Origin: Pseudomonas guineae
GTDB lineage: Bacteria; Pseudomonadota; Gammaproteobacteria; Pseudomonadales; Pseudomonadaceae
Reading direction: 5' to 3'
Assembly (NCBI RefSeq): GCF_900113745.1
Contig: NZ_FOQL01000001.1
Location: forward strand, 1,798,001-1,862,000
Length of the DNA stretch: 64,000 nt
The notes under the pieces are model-generated. The model was not told the origin of the DNA. It saw only the letters and a list, made by a program, of their open reading frames with translations, and ran no database searches. The position numbers were made by a program, and so were the translations under genes. Of the stretch, positions 19,077 through 27,389 are shown one piece after another. The first letter of the stretch is position 1, and each line of letters starts with the position of its first letter.

Positions 19077-19107
19077 AGTTATACAGAATGATAGTTCTTG
19101 TATAACT
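19077..19107. promoter_or_regulatory. Inverted repeat in the photolyase promoter region
   Basis: AGTTATACA (19077-19085) and TGTATAACT (19099-19107) are perfect inverted repeats separated by 13 bases, 26 bases upstream of the photolyase start. The arms resemble the TRTACA-type half-sites reported for light-responsive MerR-family (LitR/CarH) regulators, which control photolyase genes in pseudomonads. The spacing is one base longer than the consensus I remember. No such regulator gene lies in the window. Confidence 0.5.
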
Positions 19108-19230
19108 AGCAGTCTAGCAGTGTCAGGCACTAACTGCCCAAACAACGGCGCGGTACCGTGATGCTGCCGGATCAAAGGCGTTTTCTGAGGCGAGAGGCAT
19201 TAAACTCTGGCGATCTGCAGAGGAGTAGTC

Positions 19231-19824
19231 ATGGATATTTTCGGCATCGCCGCGTTGATCTTTCTGGTCACCGACCCCTTCGGCAATATCGCTATCTTTA
19301 TCGCCGCGCTAAAGAACGTCCCAGCCAAGCGCCGCTTGTGGATTGCTGCCCGTGAGCTGTTATTCGCCCTGGCGCTACTGCTGTTGTTTCTTACCTTTGG
19401 TGACAAAGTGCTCAGCGCCCTGGGCCTGTCGCGCGAGGCAACGGCAATTGCTGGCGGTATCATCCTGTTCGTAATCGCCATGCGCCTGATCTTTCCCGGC
19501 CCTCAGGGGGTATTGGGTGATGTGCCTGATGGCGAGCCGATGTTGGTGCCGCTGGCGACTCCGGCGGTAGCCGGGCCTTCCGCTCTAGCCGTATTGATGA
19601 CCCTGCGCAATACCCATGAAGGACCGCTCTGGGAACTCTACGCCGCGGTGTTACTGGCCTGGGCTGCGACCGCTTTTATTCTGTTGCAGGCCTCGTTCCT
19701 GCAGCGCTTTCTCGGCCCTCGCGGGTTGACCGCAGTGGAGCGACTGATGGGCATGCTGTTGATCATGCTCAGCGTCGACATGCTGCTGGATAACCTGCAA
19801 AGCGTGTTGCATATCAGCCCATGA
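19231..19824 (+). CDS. MarC/YhgN family inner-membrane protein
   Basis: This is a multispanning membrane protein of unknown transport function. The 197-residue protein has six predicted helices. It shows the MarC-family start FLVTDPFGNIAIFIAAL, the internal repeat TPAVAGPSALAVLMT, and a conserved C-terminal RLMGMLLIMLSVDMLLDNL. Despite the family name, no role in drug resistance is implied. The ATG at 19231 follows AGAGGAG. Its stop overlaps the start of the amidase gene as ATGA, so the two are coupled, as in PAO1 (PA5486-PA5485). Confidence 0.9.
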   Translation: MDIFGIAALIFLVTDPFGNIAIFIAALKNVPAKRRLWIAARELLFALALLLLFLTFGDKVLSALGLSREATAIAGGIILFVIAMRLIFPGPQGVLGDVPDGEPMLVPLATPAVAGPSALAVLMTLRNTHEGPLWELYAAVLLAWAATAFILLQASFLQRFLGPRGLTAVERLMGMLLIMLSVDMLLDNLQSVLHISP

Positions 19825-20606
19825 AATATATTGTTCTAAGCGTTTTCGCCCTATTGCTGGCTGGTTGCAGCAGCGGCCTACGGTTCGATGATAGCTACAC
19901 CGCCACGGGCCAAAACAGCCGGGTGCAGTACATCGTGCTGCATTACACCTCCACCGACCTGGCGCGCTCGCTGCAACTGCTAACTGAAGAAGAGGTGAGT
20001 AGCCATTACCTGATTGGTGAGGCCCCGGCGACCATCTACCGTTTGGTCGATGAGAATCGCCGTGCCTGGCATGCCGGTGACAGTCAGTGGCAAGGGCGTA
20101 CCTGGCTAAATAGCACGACGATTGGCATCGAGTTGGTCAACCAGGGCTTCTATGACACCCCCAGCGGGCGTCACTGGCAGCCTTTTGCACCCGCGCAGAT
20201 CGACGCCCTGATCGTATTGCTTAAGGACATTATGCAGCGCCATCAGTTGGCTCCCGGCAGCATCATCGCGCACAGCGATATTGCTCCGCAGCGCAAGGTT
20301 GATCCCGGGCCATTGTTTCCCTGGAAGCGCCTCGCCGATGCGGGTCTGCTGTCCTGGCCGGATCCCACCGAGGTGGCGCGGCAACAGATGCTATTCAGTG
20401 CGAGCCTGCCGAGCGTGCAGTGGTTCCAGGAGCAATTGGCGCGCCAAGGTTATCTGGTGCCTAGGCATGGTGAGTTGGATGAGGCCACGCGCAACGTAAT
20501 TGCCGCCCTACAGATGAAGTACCGCCCGGCGCGCTATGACGGCGAGCCGGACGCGCAGACAGCGGCGTTGTTAATGGTGTTGGCCAAGATGGCTGCGCAG
20601 CACTGA
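19821..20606 (+). CDS. ampDh2: N-acetylmuramoyl-L-alanine amidase lipoprotein AmpDh2
   Basis: The enzyme cleaves the amide between MurNAc and the stem peptide of peptidoglycan in the cell envelope. The 261-residue protein has a lipoprotein signal with an LAGC lipobox (Cys16) and an Amidase_2/AmpD-type domain. Zinc ligands are visible in VLHYTST, HAGDSQW and AHSDIAPQRKVDPG. The C-terminus is a PG_binding_1 repeat (WFQEQLARQGY ... DEATRNVIAALQMKYRP). This layout, and its location between a MarC protein and kinB, identify it as AmpDh2 rather than cytosolic AmpD. It ends before a clear terminator. Confidence 0.9.
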   Translation: MKYIVLSVFALLLAGCSSGLRFDDSYTATGQNSRVQYIVLHYTSTDLARSLQLLTEEEVSSHYLIGEAPATIYRLVDENRRAWHAGDSQWQGRTWLNSTTIGIELVNQGFYDTPSGRHWQPFAPAQIDALIVLLKDIMQRHQLAPGSIIAHSDIAPQRKVDPGPLFPWKRLADAGLLSWPDPTEVARQQMLFSASLPSVQWFQEQLARQGYLVPRHGELDEATRNVIAALQMKYRPARYDGEPDAQTAALLMVLAKMAAQH

Positions 20607-20635
20607 TATAAGAATTCGCGTTGCGGTAGCCAACA

Positions 20636-20669
20636 AACGCCGAGGTAGTGATTACCTTGGCGTTTTTTT
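20636..20669 (+). terminator. Rho-independent terminator after ampDh2
   Basis: AACGCCGAGGTA (20636-20647) pairs with TACCTTGGCGTT (20653-20664) around a five-base loop, with one G-T pair, and is followed by seven T residues (20663-20669). Confidence 0.9.
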
Positions 20670-20737
20670 GTATGAGGTTGTCACTTTTTAGACCGCTGGG
20701 CTGTTGATCGTTCTTATGGAGCTATTTTTTACAGAAA

Positions 20738-20745
20738 TGTATACA
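20738..20745. promoter_or_regulatory. TGTATACA palindrome upstream of the nucleobase permease
   Basis: A perfect 8-base palindrome of the type bound by GntR-family regulators lies 78 bases before the permease start. It is short and could be chance; no regulator gene is adjacent. Confidence 0.25.
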
Positions 20746-20815
20746 AAGTTGTAGTCAGGAGACTTTAACTTTGTCTACATTGAGCTCACACAAGAACAAC
20801 AGCGAGACCCACAGC

Positions 20816-22300
20816 ATGACGAATTCATCTGTTACGCCGTCTTCCACGCAGCGTCCGGAAGACGAAAACCTCGGTATCGGCGCCAACTTCGCCTATGGCC
20901 TGCAGCATGTGCTGACGATGTATGGCGGCATCGTGGCTGTGCCGCTGATCATTGGGCAGGCGGCGGGTCTGTCGCCTGCCGATATCGGTCTGCTGATCGC
21001 GGCTTCGCTGTTTGCCGGTGGCCTGGCAACCTTGCTGCAAACCCTCGGCCTGCCGTTCTTCGGTTCGCAGTTGCCGCTGGTGCAGGGCGTGTCTTTTGCG
21101 GGCGTAGCGACCATGGTCGCGATTCTCGGTAGTGGCGGTGAGGGTGGCCTGCCAGCCGTATTCGGTGCGGTGATTGCCGCCTCGCTGATCGGGCTGTTGA
21201 TCACACCGGTATTCTCACGAATTACTAAATTCTTCCCGCCGCTGGTCAACGGTATTGTTATCACCATTATCGGTCTGACCCTGATGCCGGTAGCTGCACG
21301 TTGGGCGATGGGCGGTAACAGTCAGGCCGCTGATTTCGGCAGCATGGCCAACATCGGCCTGGCCGCGCTGACCCTTTGCACGGTGTTGCTGCTGAGTAAA
21401 TTAGGCAGTGCGAGCATTTCGCGCTTGTCGATCCTGCTGGCCATGATCATTGGTACGCTGGTCGCGGTAGCGCTGGGTATGGCGGACTTCTCCAAGGTGA
21501 CTCAAGGGCCGATATTTGCCTTGCCTTCGCCATTCCATTTCGGCATGCCGACCTTTCACGTCGCGGCCATCGTCTCGATGTGTATCGTGATCATCGTCAC
21601 CCTGGTGGAAACCTCGGCGGACATTCTGGCGGTTGGTGACATCATCGAAACCAAGGTTGACTCCAAGCGCCTCGGCAATGGTCTGCGGGCGGACATGATC
21701 TCCAGCGTGTTTGCCCCGATCTTCGGCTCCTTCACCCAGAGCGCCTTTGCCCAAAACGTCGGTTTGGTGGCGGTGACCGGGGTTAAGAGCCGTTACGTGG
21801 TGGCGTCGGCGGGGTTGATTCTAGTGACCCTGGGCCTTTTGCCGATCATGGGTCGTTTAGTAGCCGCGGTGCCAACGTCGGTGCTGGGTGGTGCAGGCGT
21901 GGTGCTGTTCGGTACCGTAGCAGCGAGCGGCATTCGTACTTTGTCTAAGGTCGACTACCGCAACAATATGAACCTGATCATCGTCGCGACCTCGATTGGC
22001 TTTGGCATGATCCCAATCGCGGCGCCGACCTTCTATCACCAGTTCCCGTCCTGGTTCGAAACCATTTTCCATTCGGGCATCAGCTCGGCGGCGATCATGG
22101 CCATTGCGCTCAACCTGCTGTTCAACCACCTCAAGACCGGCAACTCAGAGAATCAGTCAGTCTTCGTGGCCGCTAGCGAACGCACCCTAGGCTTCCAGGA
22201 TGTGGCTGCCCTGAACGATGGTGACTACTTCAAAGGTGGCAAGTTGTTCGATGCTGAAGGTAAAGAAGTGCCGCTGATCAAGGATGCGGCGAGCCATTAG
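20816..22300 (+). CDS. NCS2 family nucleobase:cation symporter (uracil/xanthine type)
   Basis: This is an inner-membrane importer for a purine or pyrimidine base, driven by H+ or Na+. The 494-residue protein has about 12-14 membrane helices and NCS2 signatures: LQHVLTMYGGIVAVPLIIG in helix 1, SQLPLVQGVSFAGVATM, VETSADILAVGDI, and the family motif SAFAQNVGLVAVTGV. Substrate choice among uracil, xanthine and urate cannot be settled by eye. I chose ATG 20816; in-frame TTGs upstream are weaker. It stands alone between ampDh2 and kinB, which are neighbours in PAO1, so it is a local insertion. Confidence 0.88.
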   Translation: MTNSSVTPSSTQRPEDENLGIGANFAYGLQHVLTMYGGIVAVPLIIGQAAGLSPADIGLLIAASLFAGGLATLLQTLGLPFFGSQLPLVQGVSFAGVATMVAILGSGGEGGLPAVFGAVIAASLIGLLITPVFSRITKFFPPLVNGIVITIIGLTLMPVAARWAMGGNSQAADFGSMANIGLAALTLCTVLLLSKLGSASISRLSILLAMIIGTLVAVALGMADFSKVTQGPIFALPSPFHFGMPTFHVAAIVSMCIVIIVTLVETSADILAVGDIIETKVDSKRLGNGLRADMISSVFAPIFGSFTQSAFAQNVGLVAVTGVKSRYVVASAGLILVTLGLLPIMGRLVAAVPTSVLGGAGVVLFGTVAASGIRTLSKVDYRNNMNLIIVATSIGFGMIPIAAPTFYHQFPSWFETIFHSGISSAAIMAIALNLLFNHLKTGNSENQSVFVAASERTLGFQDVAALNDGDYFKGGKLFDAEGKEVPLIKDAASH

Positions 22301-22364
22301 GCCGGTTCCGCGGCTAAACCTGAGTCAGTGGTGAGCCGCGATAAGTCGCCAGTAAGTTGAGGAG

Positions 22365-22383
22365 CGCCGCCTTTAAGGCGGCG
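22365..22383. terminator. Possible terminator hairpin between convergent permease and kinB
   Basis: CGCCGCCTTTAAGGCGGCG is a near-perfect GC-rich palindrome 65 bases after the permease stop and about 55 bases beyond the kinB stop. Only a weak TT follows, so termination is uncertain. Confidence 0.4.
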
Positions 22384-22437
22384 TTCTCATGTGTGGCGTG
22401 TGCCAAGCTCTAGAAACTGATACGTGGCAGTAGCGTC

Positions 22438-24213
22438 TCAGGTGGGGAGCAGTACGTAGAACTGCGTGCCTTGACCCACCCGAGATTTGACCCCGATAGA
22501 GCCGCCGTGTAATTGCACAATCTCTTTACACAGCGCCAGGCCCAAGCCTGCACCGCCCTTCTTGCGGCTGACTTGCACGAATGGCTCGAAAATCCGCGCT
22601 TGTTGGCGAAAGGGAATCCCCTCGCCATTGTCAGTTACGCTCAGCTCGACCCGATCATCCCGCCTGCGCGCGCGCAACTGCACGGTGCCGCCAGGGTGAC
22701 TGTGACGTAAGGCGTTGCCGATCAGGTTGTCGAGTACCCGTTCGATTTGCAGTGGATCGACCTGCAGCAGCGGTAAGTCCTCTTCAGCTTCGTATTGCAG
22801 CGCGACCTGTAACTCCGCCGCTTGCACATCGAAGCGCTGCTGAGCCATGCGCAGCAGTGGCTCGATGCTGCACTCAACGCGCTCAAGACTTTGCAGGCCG
22901 TTCTGGTAACGCGAGAAATTCAGCAGGTCATTGATCAGGCGTAACAGCCGCTGCATTTCTTCGTCCACGGTGCTGAGCAGGTCGGCCTCGCGGGTTTCTT
23001 CGGGGAATTTCATGCGTTCCTGCAGCAGAGAGAACGCCATCAGCATGCCGGTGACCGGTGTGCGCAGCTCATGCGAGGCGCGTAGCACAAACTCGCTGCG
23101 CACCCGTTCGAATGCACGCTGTTCGGTGACATCGCGCAGCACCATTACCGCCCCAGAGGGTTGTTCACCGTCGTGGCTGACCGCTGCCAGGCTATAGGCG
23201 AGTAGGCGTTGTTCGCCATCGATATCGACTTGCAGGTCTTCCAGCGCCTCTTCCAGCGGTTTGCCTTGCAGCACGCGATACAGCTGGGTTTGCAGGTCTG
23301 AATGCTGCAGGGTTAATGGCGCTTGTTGGCCGAGCTGGCTTTCGTCCCAGGCCAACTGGCGTTGCGCTACCGGGTTGAAATGCTCGACGTCACCTTGGCG
23401 ATCGAAGATCAGCAGGCCATCGTCGATGCTGTCGAGTACCGCGTTAAGGCGTTGTTGCTCAGCTTTTAGGGCCTGGATATCACTGTTTTTGAAGGCCCGC
23501 AGCGCTTCGGCCATTAACCCGAAGCGCCGGCTCAATGATGCGATTTCTGTCACCGGCGGGGTGGGCAGGCTGACGTGAAAGTCGCCACGGCCGATCTGGT
23601 CTGCGGCGATGGCCAGCTCCTCAATCGGTCGGCCCAGCCGGCGGGCGACGCTGTGCGCCGTAACAAAACTGATCAATAACACCGCCAAGCCGATCAGGCC
23701 GAGCAGCGTGGTAATCAGCCAGGTGCGTTCGCGCACGTTCTGTTGTTCAAGATGGACCTGGCTGACGTAATGCATTTGCATGGTGTTGATGCTGTCGCGC
23801 AGCGCGCTCAAGGCCAGGGTGAAATTGTCGTCCTTGAGCAGGTGACGGCGCACCGTCGCGGGCGAGTCTAGAAATTTTTGATAGAGGCCATAGGTCCGCT
23901 GAATCTCGATTACCGCCTGATGATCGCTGGCATTCATAGAATCGTCGGCGGCTTTGCGCAGCCATTCATTGAAGCGTGCATCCGACGCTTTCAATGCTGG
24001 CCGGTCGAGCTTGTCGGCAATGATCAGAATGACTTGGGTGCCCATCTCTTGGCGCAGGCCGAGTGAGGCATCGATGATGTTCATGTTGCGGGTCATGGCT
24101 TCATTCTGGGTTTTGCTCAGCTGCCAGATGCTGAACATGCCCAGGAGTAACCCGACCAAGGCGGCCGTGACCAAGGCCCCACCGCTGATGAACAGCTGGT
24201 TACGTAACCTCAT
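22438..24213 (-). CDS. kinB: Sensor histidine kinase KinB
   Basis: KinB is the membrane kinase/phosphatase partner of AlgB and affects alginate and virulence in P. aeruginosa. The 591-residue protein has an N-terminal span (residues about 8-30) and a helical periplasmic sensor domain to about 165. A second span (LLGLIGLAVLLISFVTAHSV) leads to HAMP and a PAS domain (LDSIDDGLLIFDRQG). The HisKA domain has the phospho-accepting His in ASHELRTPVTG (near 380), and the ATPase has NLIGNALRHSH, DNGEGIP and GAGLGLALC. All catalytic motifs are intact. Its ATG overlaps the algB stop as ATGA, so AlgB and KinB are translationally coupled. Confidence 0.94.
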   Translation of the reverse strand: MRLRNQLFISGGALVTAALVGLLLGMFSIWQLSKTQNEAMTRNMNIIDASLGLRQEMGTQVILIIADKLDRPALKASDARFNEWLRKAADDSMNASDHQAVIEIQRTYGLYQKFLDSPATVRRHLLKDDNFTLALSALRDSINTMQMHYVSQVHLEQQNVRERTWLITTLLGLIGLAVLLISFVTAHSVARRLGRPIEELAIAADQIGRGDFHVSLPTPPVTEIASLSRRFGLMAEALRAFKNSDIQALKAEQQRLNAVLDSIDDGLLIFDRQGDVEHFNPVAQRQLAWDESQLGQQAPLTLQHSDLQTQLYRVLQGKPLEEALEDLQVDIDGEQRLLAYSLAAVSHDGEQPSGAVMVLRDVTEQRAFERVRSEFVLRASHELRTPVTGMLMAFSLLQERMKFPEETREADLLSTVDEEMQRLLRLINDLLNFSRYQNGLQSLERVECSIEPLLRMAQQRFDVQAAELQVALQYEAEEDLPLLQVDPLQIERVLDNLIGNALRHSHPGGTVQLRARRRDDRVELSVTDNGEGIPFRQQARIFEPFVQVSRKKGGAGLGLALCKEIVQLHGGSIGVKSRVGQGTQFYVLLPT

Positions 24214-25556
24214 AGGTCGAGCTGCTTACGTTTGCGGTACAGCGTTGAGGCGTCGATACCCAGTGTTTTAGCCGCTTGGTCCAGCGTGCCGCTATTGGCC
24301 AATACCGCGCTGATATGGGCTTTCTCCAATGCCTCCAAGCTCATTTGCGCGCCGGCCTGGGGGCTGCACAGCTCGGCATTGAGGGTGAGTCCCAAATGGC
24401 TGACCTGCACCTGCTCTTCTGCGCAGAGAATGCTGGCGCGCTCGACTACATTGCGCAGCTCACGAATATTGCCTGGCCAGGCGTAGCTGAGTAGCGCCTC
24501 GCGCGCCTCATTACTGAAGGCCCGTGCGGGGCGCGCATAGTCGCTGACAAAGCGCGCGAGAAAACGCTCGGCCAGCACCATGATGTCTTCGCGGCGTTCA
24601 CGCAGCGCGGGCAGGGTTAGGGTGATTACATTCAGGCGGTAGAGCAGGTCTTCACGGAACTGGCCCTGCTTGGCCATTTCGTCGAGATTGAGGTTGGTCG
24701 CCGCGACGATGCGCACATCAGCCTGACGGGTCTGCGGGTCACCAATTCGTTCGTACACCTTGTCTTGAATAAAGCGCAGCAGCTTCGGTTGCAGAGCCAG
24801 CGGGAAGTCGCCGATCTCATCAAGAAAGAGGGTGCCGCCATCGGCTTGGCTGACACGTCCCTGGGTACTTTCGGTGGCGCCGGTAAACGAGCCGCGGTTA
24901 TGCCCAAACAACTCGCTCTCCATCAACTCGGCACTTAAGGAGGGGCAGTTGATGGTCACGCAAGACTTTTTCGCGCGCTTGCTCCAGCCGTGGATGGCCT
25001 GGGCCAGCTCACCCTTGCCGGTGCCGGACTCGCCGAGGATCAGAATATTGGCATCGGTGTCAGCCACCTGCTTCGCCGTTTGCAGCACCGCCATCATGGC
25101 CGGGTTATGCGAGTCCAAACCCTCGCCGGGTTTACGCGCATGCCCTTCGAGATGCGCCAAGCGCTCGGCCATCTGCCGCGCTTCCAGTTGTTTGCTGGCA
25201 GCCAGACGCAGCTGTTCGGGGCTGCAGGGCTTCACTAAGTAATCGGCAGCACCCGCCTGGATCGCGTCCACGGCGGTATCGATCGCTGAGTGCGCGGTAA
25301 TCATCACCACCCGCATCCACGGTGCCTGCACGCGCATGTGCGTGAGCACCTCCATGCCGTCGTCGTTGCCCAGCCGCAAGTCGAGGAAGCATAAATCGAA
25401 CACTTGGCGCAGCAATAACGCGTCGGCTTGGGCTGCGCTGTTGGCCGTACTGACCTGGTAACCCTCGTCTTCCAGGCAATAACGGAAGGTGCGCAGGATG
25501 GCGGGTTCATCATCGACCAACAGAATGCGGCCGAGCGGCTGTGAAGGGGTGTCCAT
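24210..25556 (-). CDS. algB: NtrC-family response regulator AlgB
   Basis: AlgB is a sigma-54-type activator controlled by KinB; in P. aeruginosa it controls alginate and quorum-linked genes. The 448-residue protein has a receiver domain with phospho-acceptor Asp59 (CFLDLRLG) and Lys in VKPCSPEQ. The AAA+ domain has Walker A GESGTGKGE, Walker B GGTLFLDEIGDF and the sigma-54 contact loop, written here GSFTGA instead of the usual GAFTGA. A Fis-type helix-turn-helix ends the protein (LDQAAKTLGIDASTLYRKRK). I chose ATG 25556, after AAGGAGAG. Two conserved palindromes (25601-25645) lie 45-90 bases upstream, between algB and the divergent BON gene. Confidence 0.94.
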   Translation of the reverse strand: MDTPSQPLGRILLVDDEPAILRTFRYCLEDEGYQVSTANSAAQADALLLRQVFDLCFLDLRLGNDDGMEVLTHMRVQAPWMRVVMITAHSAIDTAVDAIQAGAADYLVKPCSPEQLRLAASKQLEARQMAERLAHLEGHARKPGEGLDSHNPAMMAVLQTAKQVADTDANILILGESGTGKGELAQAIHGWSKRAKKSCVTINCPSLSAELMESELFGHNRGSFTGATESTQGRVSQADGGTLFLDEIGDFPLALQPKLLRFIQDKVYERIGDPQTRQADVRIVAATNLNLDEMAKQGQFREDLLYRLNVITLTLPALRERREDIMVLAERFLARFVSDYARPARAFSNEAREALLSYAWPGNIRELRNVVERASILCAEEQVQVSHLGLTLNAELCSPQAGAQMSLEALEKAHISAVLANSGTLDQAAKTLGIDASTLYRKRKQLDL

Positions 25557-25600
25557 ATTGCTCTCCTTGGCTGGGTGCTGAGGGTTAGTCCGCGATCTGT

Positions 25601-25645
25601 CGTGCAAGTTGCACGGCGCAGAATAGGCAATCATGCAGCTTGCAC
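25601..25645. promoter_or_regulatory. Paired palindromic upstream activator sites, copy 1
   Basis: CGTGCAAGTTGCACG (25601-25615) is a perfect 7+1+7 palindrome. A second, imperfect copy of the same element, ATGCAGCTTGCAC (25633-25645), has its centre 31 bases away, about three helical turns. They lie about 100 and 130 bases upstream of the predicted sigma-54 start near 25738, the usual enhancer position. The same pair with the same 31-base spacing occurs at 28052-28095. Confidence 0.8.
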
Positions 25646-25711
25646 ACCAATGGGTTTCTTTTTATGAGCATAAGTAATTGATTTTAATGATTTTATTTTT
25701 TGATCATGGCC

Positions 25712-25727
25712 TGGCACGGGCCTTGCG
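25712..25727 (+). promoter_or_regulatory. Sigma-54 promoter of the BON operon
   Basis: TGGCACGGGCCTTGCG carries the -24 GG (25713-25714) and -12 GC (25725-25726) exactly ten bases apart, and matches the consensus TGGCACG-N4-TTGC at every position. Transcription should start near 25738, 50 bases before the BON-protein start codon. Confidence 0.9.
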
Positions 25728-25787
25728 ACAGTGAGGTGTAAGTCGCACAAAGCGACGCAAGCACTGCAATCCATTGGAGGAACTGCC

Positions 25788-26624
25788 ATGCATAAGTTGA
25801 AGACTCTGGCCCTGGCCACCGCAACCGCCGGCATGATCGGCCTGGCACCTTTCAGCGCATTCGCTGCTGAGGGTGATATGAGCCGTGAACTCAGTGAGGC
25901 CCGCCAGGAAGGCTCGGTGTGGACTGCATTTGCCCTCAATCGCCATCTCAACCCGTTCGCCATTGAGGTGGATGTCGAGAACGGCACCGCGAAAATCACC
26001 GGTACCGTAGAGACCTCGGTCGAGCGTGATTTGGCTGAGCAGATTGCTCTGGGCGTTGACGGCGTAAACAAGGTGGACAACCAACTCAAGCTGGACCCTA
26101 AGTTCGAGGCCAAAGCCAGCAGCGAGCCGAATATGTCGCAGCGTTTTGAAGACGCCACGCTGGCGGCCACCGTCAAGTCCAAGCTGCTGTGGAACAGCAA
26201 CACTGAGGGCTTAGACATTGATGTCGATGCGGTGAACGGCAAGGTTACCCTCAACGGTAGCGCGCAAAACCCCGAAGCCAAGGAGCTGGCAGGGCGCCTG
26301 GCCGCCAACACCGATGGCGTGCGTGAGGTAAGCAACCTATTGAGCGTGAGTAAAGCCGACAGCACCGCCGCCCAGGCGCAAAACGCCGCCGATGATGCCG
26401 CGGCGTCCATTAGCGATGCGTGGATCACCAGCAAGGTCAAATCCAGCCTGATTTACAGCCGTAACTTGGATGGCCTGAGCATCACGGTGGATACCCAGAA
26501 AGGCATGGTTAACCTGAGCGGCCGAGTGTTGAGCAATGCCGAGAAGCAATTGGCCGTGGAAACGGCACGCAACATTCGCGGTGTCCGCGGCGTAGACGCT
26601 GACGCCCTGCACGTCGACAGCTAA
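25788..26624 (+). CDS. Periplasmic protein with three BON domains (OsmY-like)
   Basis: BON-domain proteins of the OsmY type are periplasmic, stress-induced and thought to contact membranes or act as chaperones. The 278-residue precursor has a signal peptide (LKTLALATATAGMIGLAPFSAFA) and three BON repeats. The first is at about 40-110 (IEVDVENGTAKITGTVET), the second at about 125-195 (VDAVNGKVTLNGSAQN), and the third at about 215-278 (ITVDTQKGMVNLSGRV). Start ATG 25788 has GGAGG seven bases upstream. It heads the unit driven by the sigma-54 promoter at 25712 and is followed by a PA2169-family protein, DUF1328 and an Ivy-like gene. This suggests an envelope-stress operon. Confidence 0.9.
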   Translation: MHKLKTLALATATAGMIGLAPFSAFAAEGDMSRELSEARQEGSVWTAFALNRHLNPFAIEVDVENGTAKITGTVETSVERDLAEQIALGVDGVNKVDNQLKLDPKFEAKASSEPNMSQRFEDATLAATVKSKLLWNSNTEGLDIDVDAVNGKVTLNGSAQNPEAKELAGRLAANTDGVREVSNLLSVSKADSTAAQAQNAADDAAASISDAWITSKVKSSLIYSRNLDGLSITVDTQKGMVNLSGRVLSNAEKQLAVETARNIRGVRGVDADALHVDS

Positions 26625-26702
26625 GCAGCTGGCTGTCAGGTATCACTGGCAGCCAAATCTTGAGGCGGTTATCGCCGCCGTTACAGCCAGAGGAGAGTCA
26701 CC

Positions 26703-27137
26703 ATGACTGACAAAATCCAGCAACTGAACGAGCTGATTGAAATTACCCGTGACGGTCAGCGTTTTTATCAGCACGCCCACGAAGAAGTGAAAGATGTGCG
26801 CTTGCAGGCGCTGTTCCGTGACATGGCGCAAACCAAGACTGAACTGATTCGCGCGCTGTCGGTAAAAGTGGCCGCCAACCAACAGAAGCCAGCCGATGGC
26901 GGCACTGTTGTGGGCAAACTGCGTCAGGTGTATGCGGACACTAAGGCCACGCTGGTCAGCGATGAAGAGGGTGCCTATGTGGCGCAGCTGGAGGAAGCGG
27001 AAGACCGCATCCTGCACGCCTTCGAAGCGGTACTGAAGGACGCTGACCCGGACATACATGCGTTGCTTGCGACGCAAATGCCGACCGTGCGTGCCAACCA
27101 TGACCGCATGCGCAACCTCAAGCAGTCCATGCAGTAA
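26703..27137 (+). CDS. PA2169-family four-helix-bundle protein (DUF2383)
   Basis: This is a ferritin-like helical protein of unknown function, found in stress-induced gene sets of pseudomonads. The 144-residue protein is almost all helix, with the family start LNELIEITRDGQRFYQHAHE and the repeat-like LEEAEDRILHAFEAVL. Carboxylate and His positions resemble a diiron-type bundle, but metal binding is not demonstrated. Start ATG 26703 follows AGAGGAG. It is second in the BON operon, 78 bases after the BON gene. Confidence 0.85.
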   Translation: MTDKIQQLNELIEITRDGQRFYQHAHEEVKDVRLQALFRDMAQTKTELIRALSVKVAANQQKPADGGTVVGKLRQVYADTKATLVSDEEGAYVAQLEEAEDRILHAFEAVLKDADPDIHALLATQMPTVRANHDRMRNLKQSMQ

Positions 27138-27213
27138 GGCAGTGGGGCGTGGTGTGTACCGCGTCCCTCAATCGCTGCGCATCGGGTGCAGCCGGTAAAC
27201 AAGGAGAATCACC

Positions 27214-27378
27214 ATGTTGAGTTGGGCCATTACCTTTCTGATCATTGCCATCATCGCTGCCGTACTGGGCTTCGGTGGTATCGCCGGCACCGCAACCGGG
27301 ATCGCGAAGATTCTGTTCTTGGTCTTTCTGGTGCTGTTCATTGTGTCGTTCATCATGGGCCGCCGCCCACGGGGTTAG
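27214..27378 (+). CDS. DUF1328 (UPF0391) small membrane protein, copy 1
   Basis: This is a 54-residue inner-membrane protein of the UPF0391 family (PA5482-like), [20 protein letters not shown] onward. It has two hydrophobic helices around the glycine-rich [14 protein letters not shown] and a basic C-terminus (MGRRPRG). Function is unknown; members are stress-induced. Start ATG 27214 has AAGGAG upstream. It is third in the BON operon. The 28291 copy is identical through residue 51 or so; only the last residues clearly differ. Confidence 0.9.
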   Translation: MLSWAITFLIIAIIAAVLGFGGIAGTATGIAKILFLVFLVLFIVSFIMGRRPRG

Positions 27379-27389
27379 GAGCGCACCGC

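Noticed and set aside
27186..27389. N-terminal extension of the first Ivy-like protein from 27186
   Set aside because: That frame runs opposite in phase to the DUF1328 gene at 27214, which has a proper ribosome-binding site and a near-identical second copy; the signal peptide starts at 27390.
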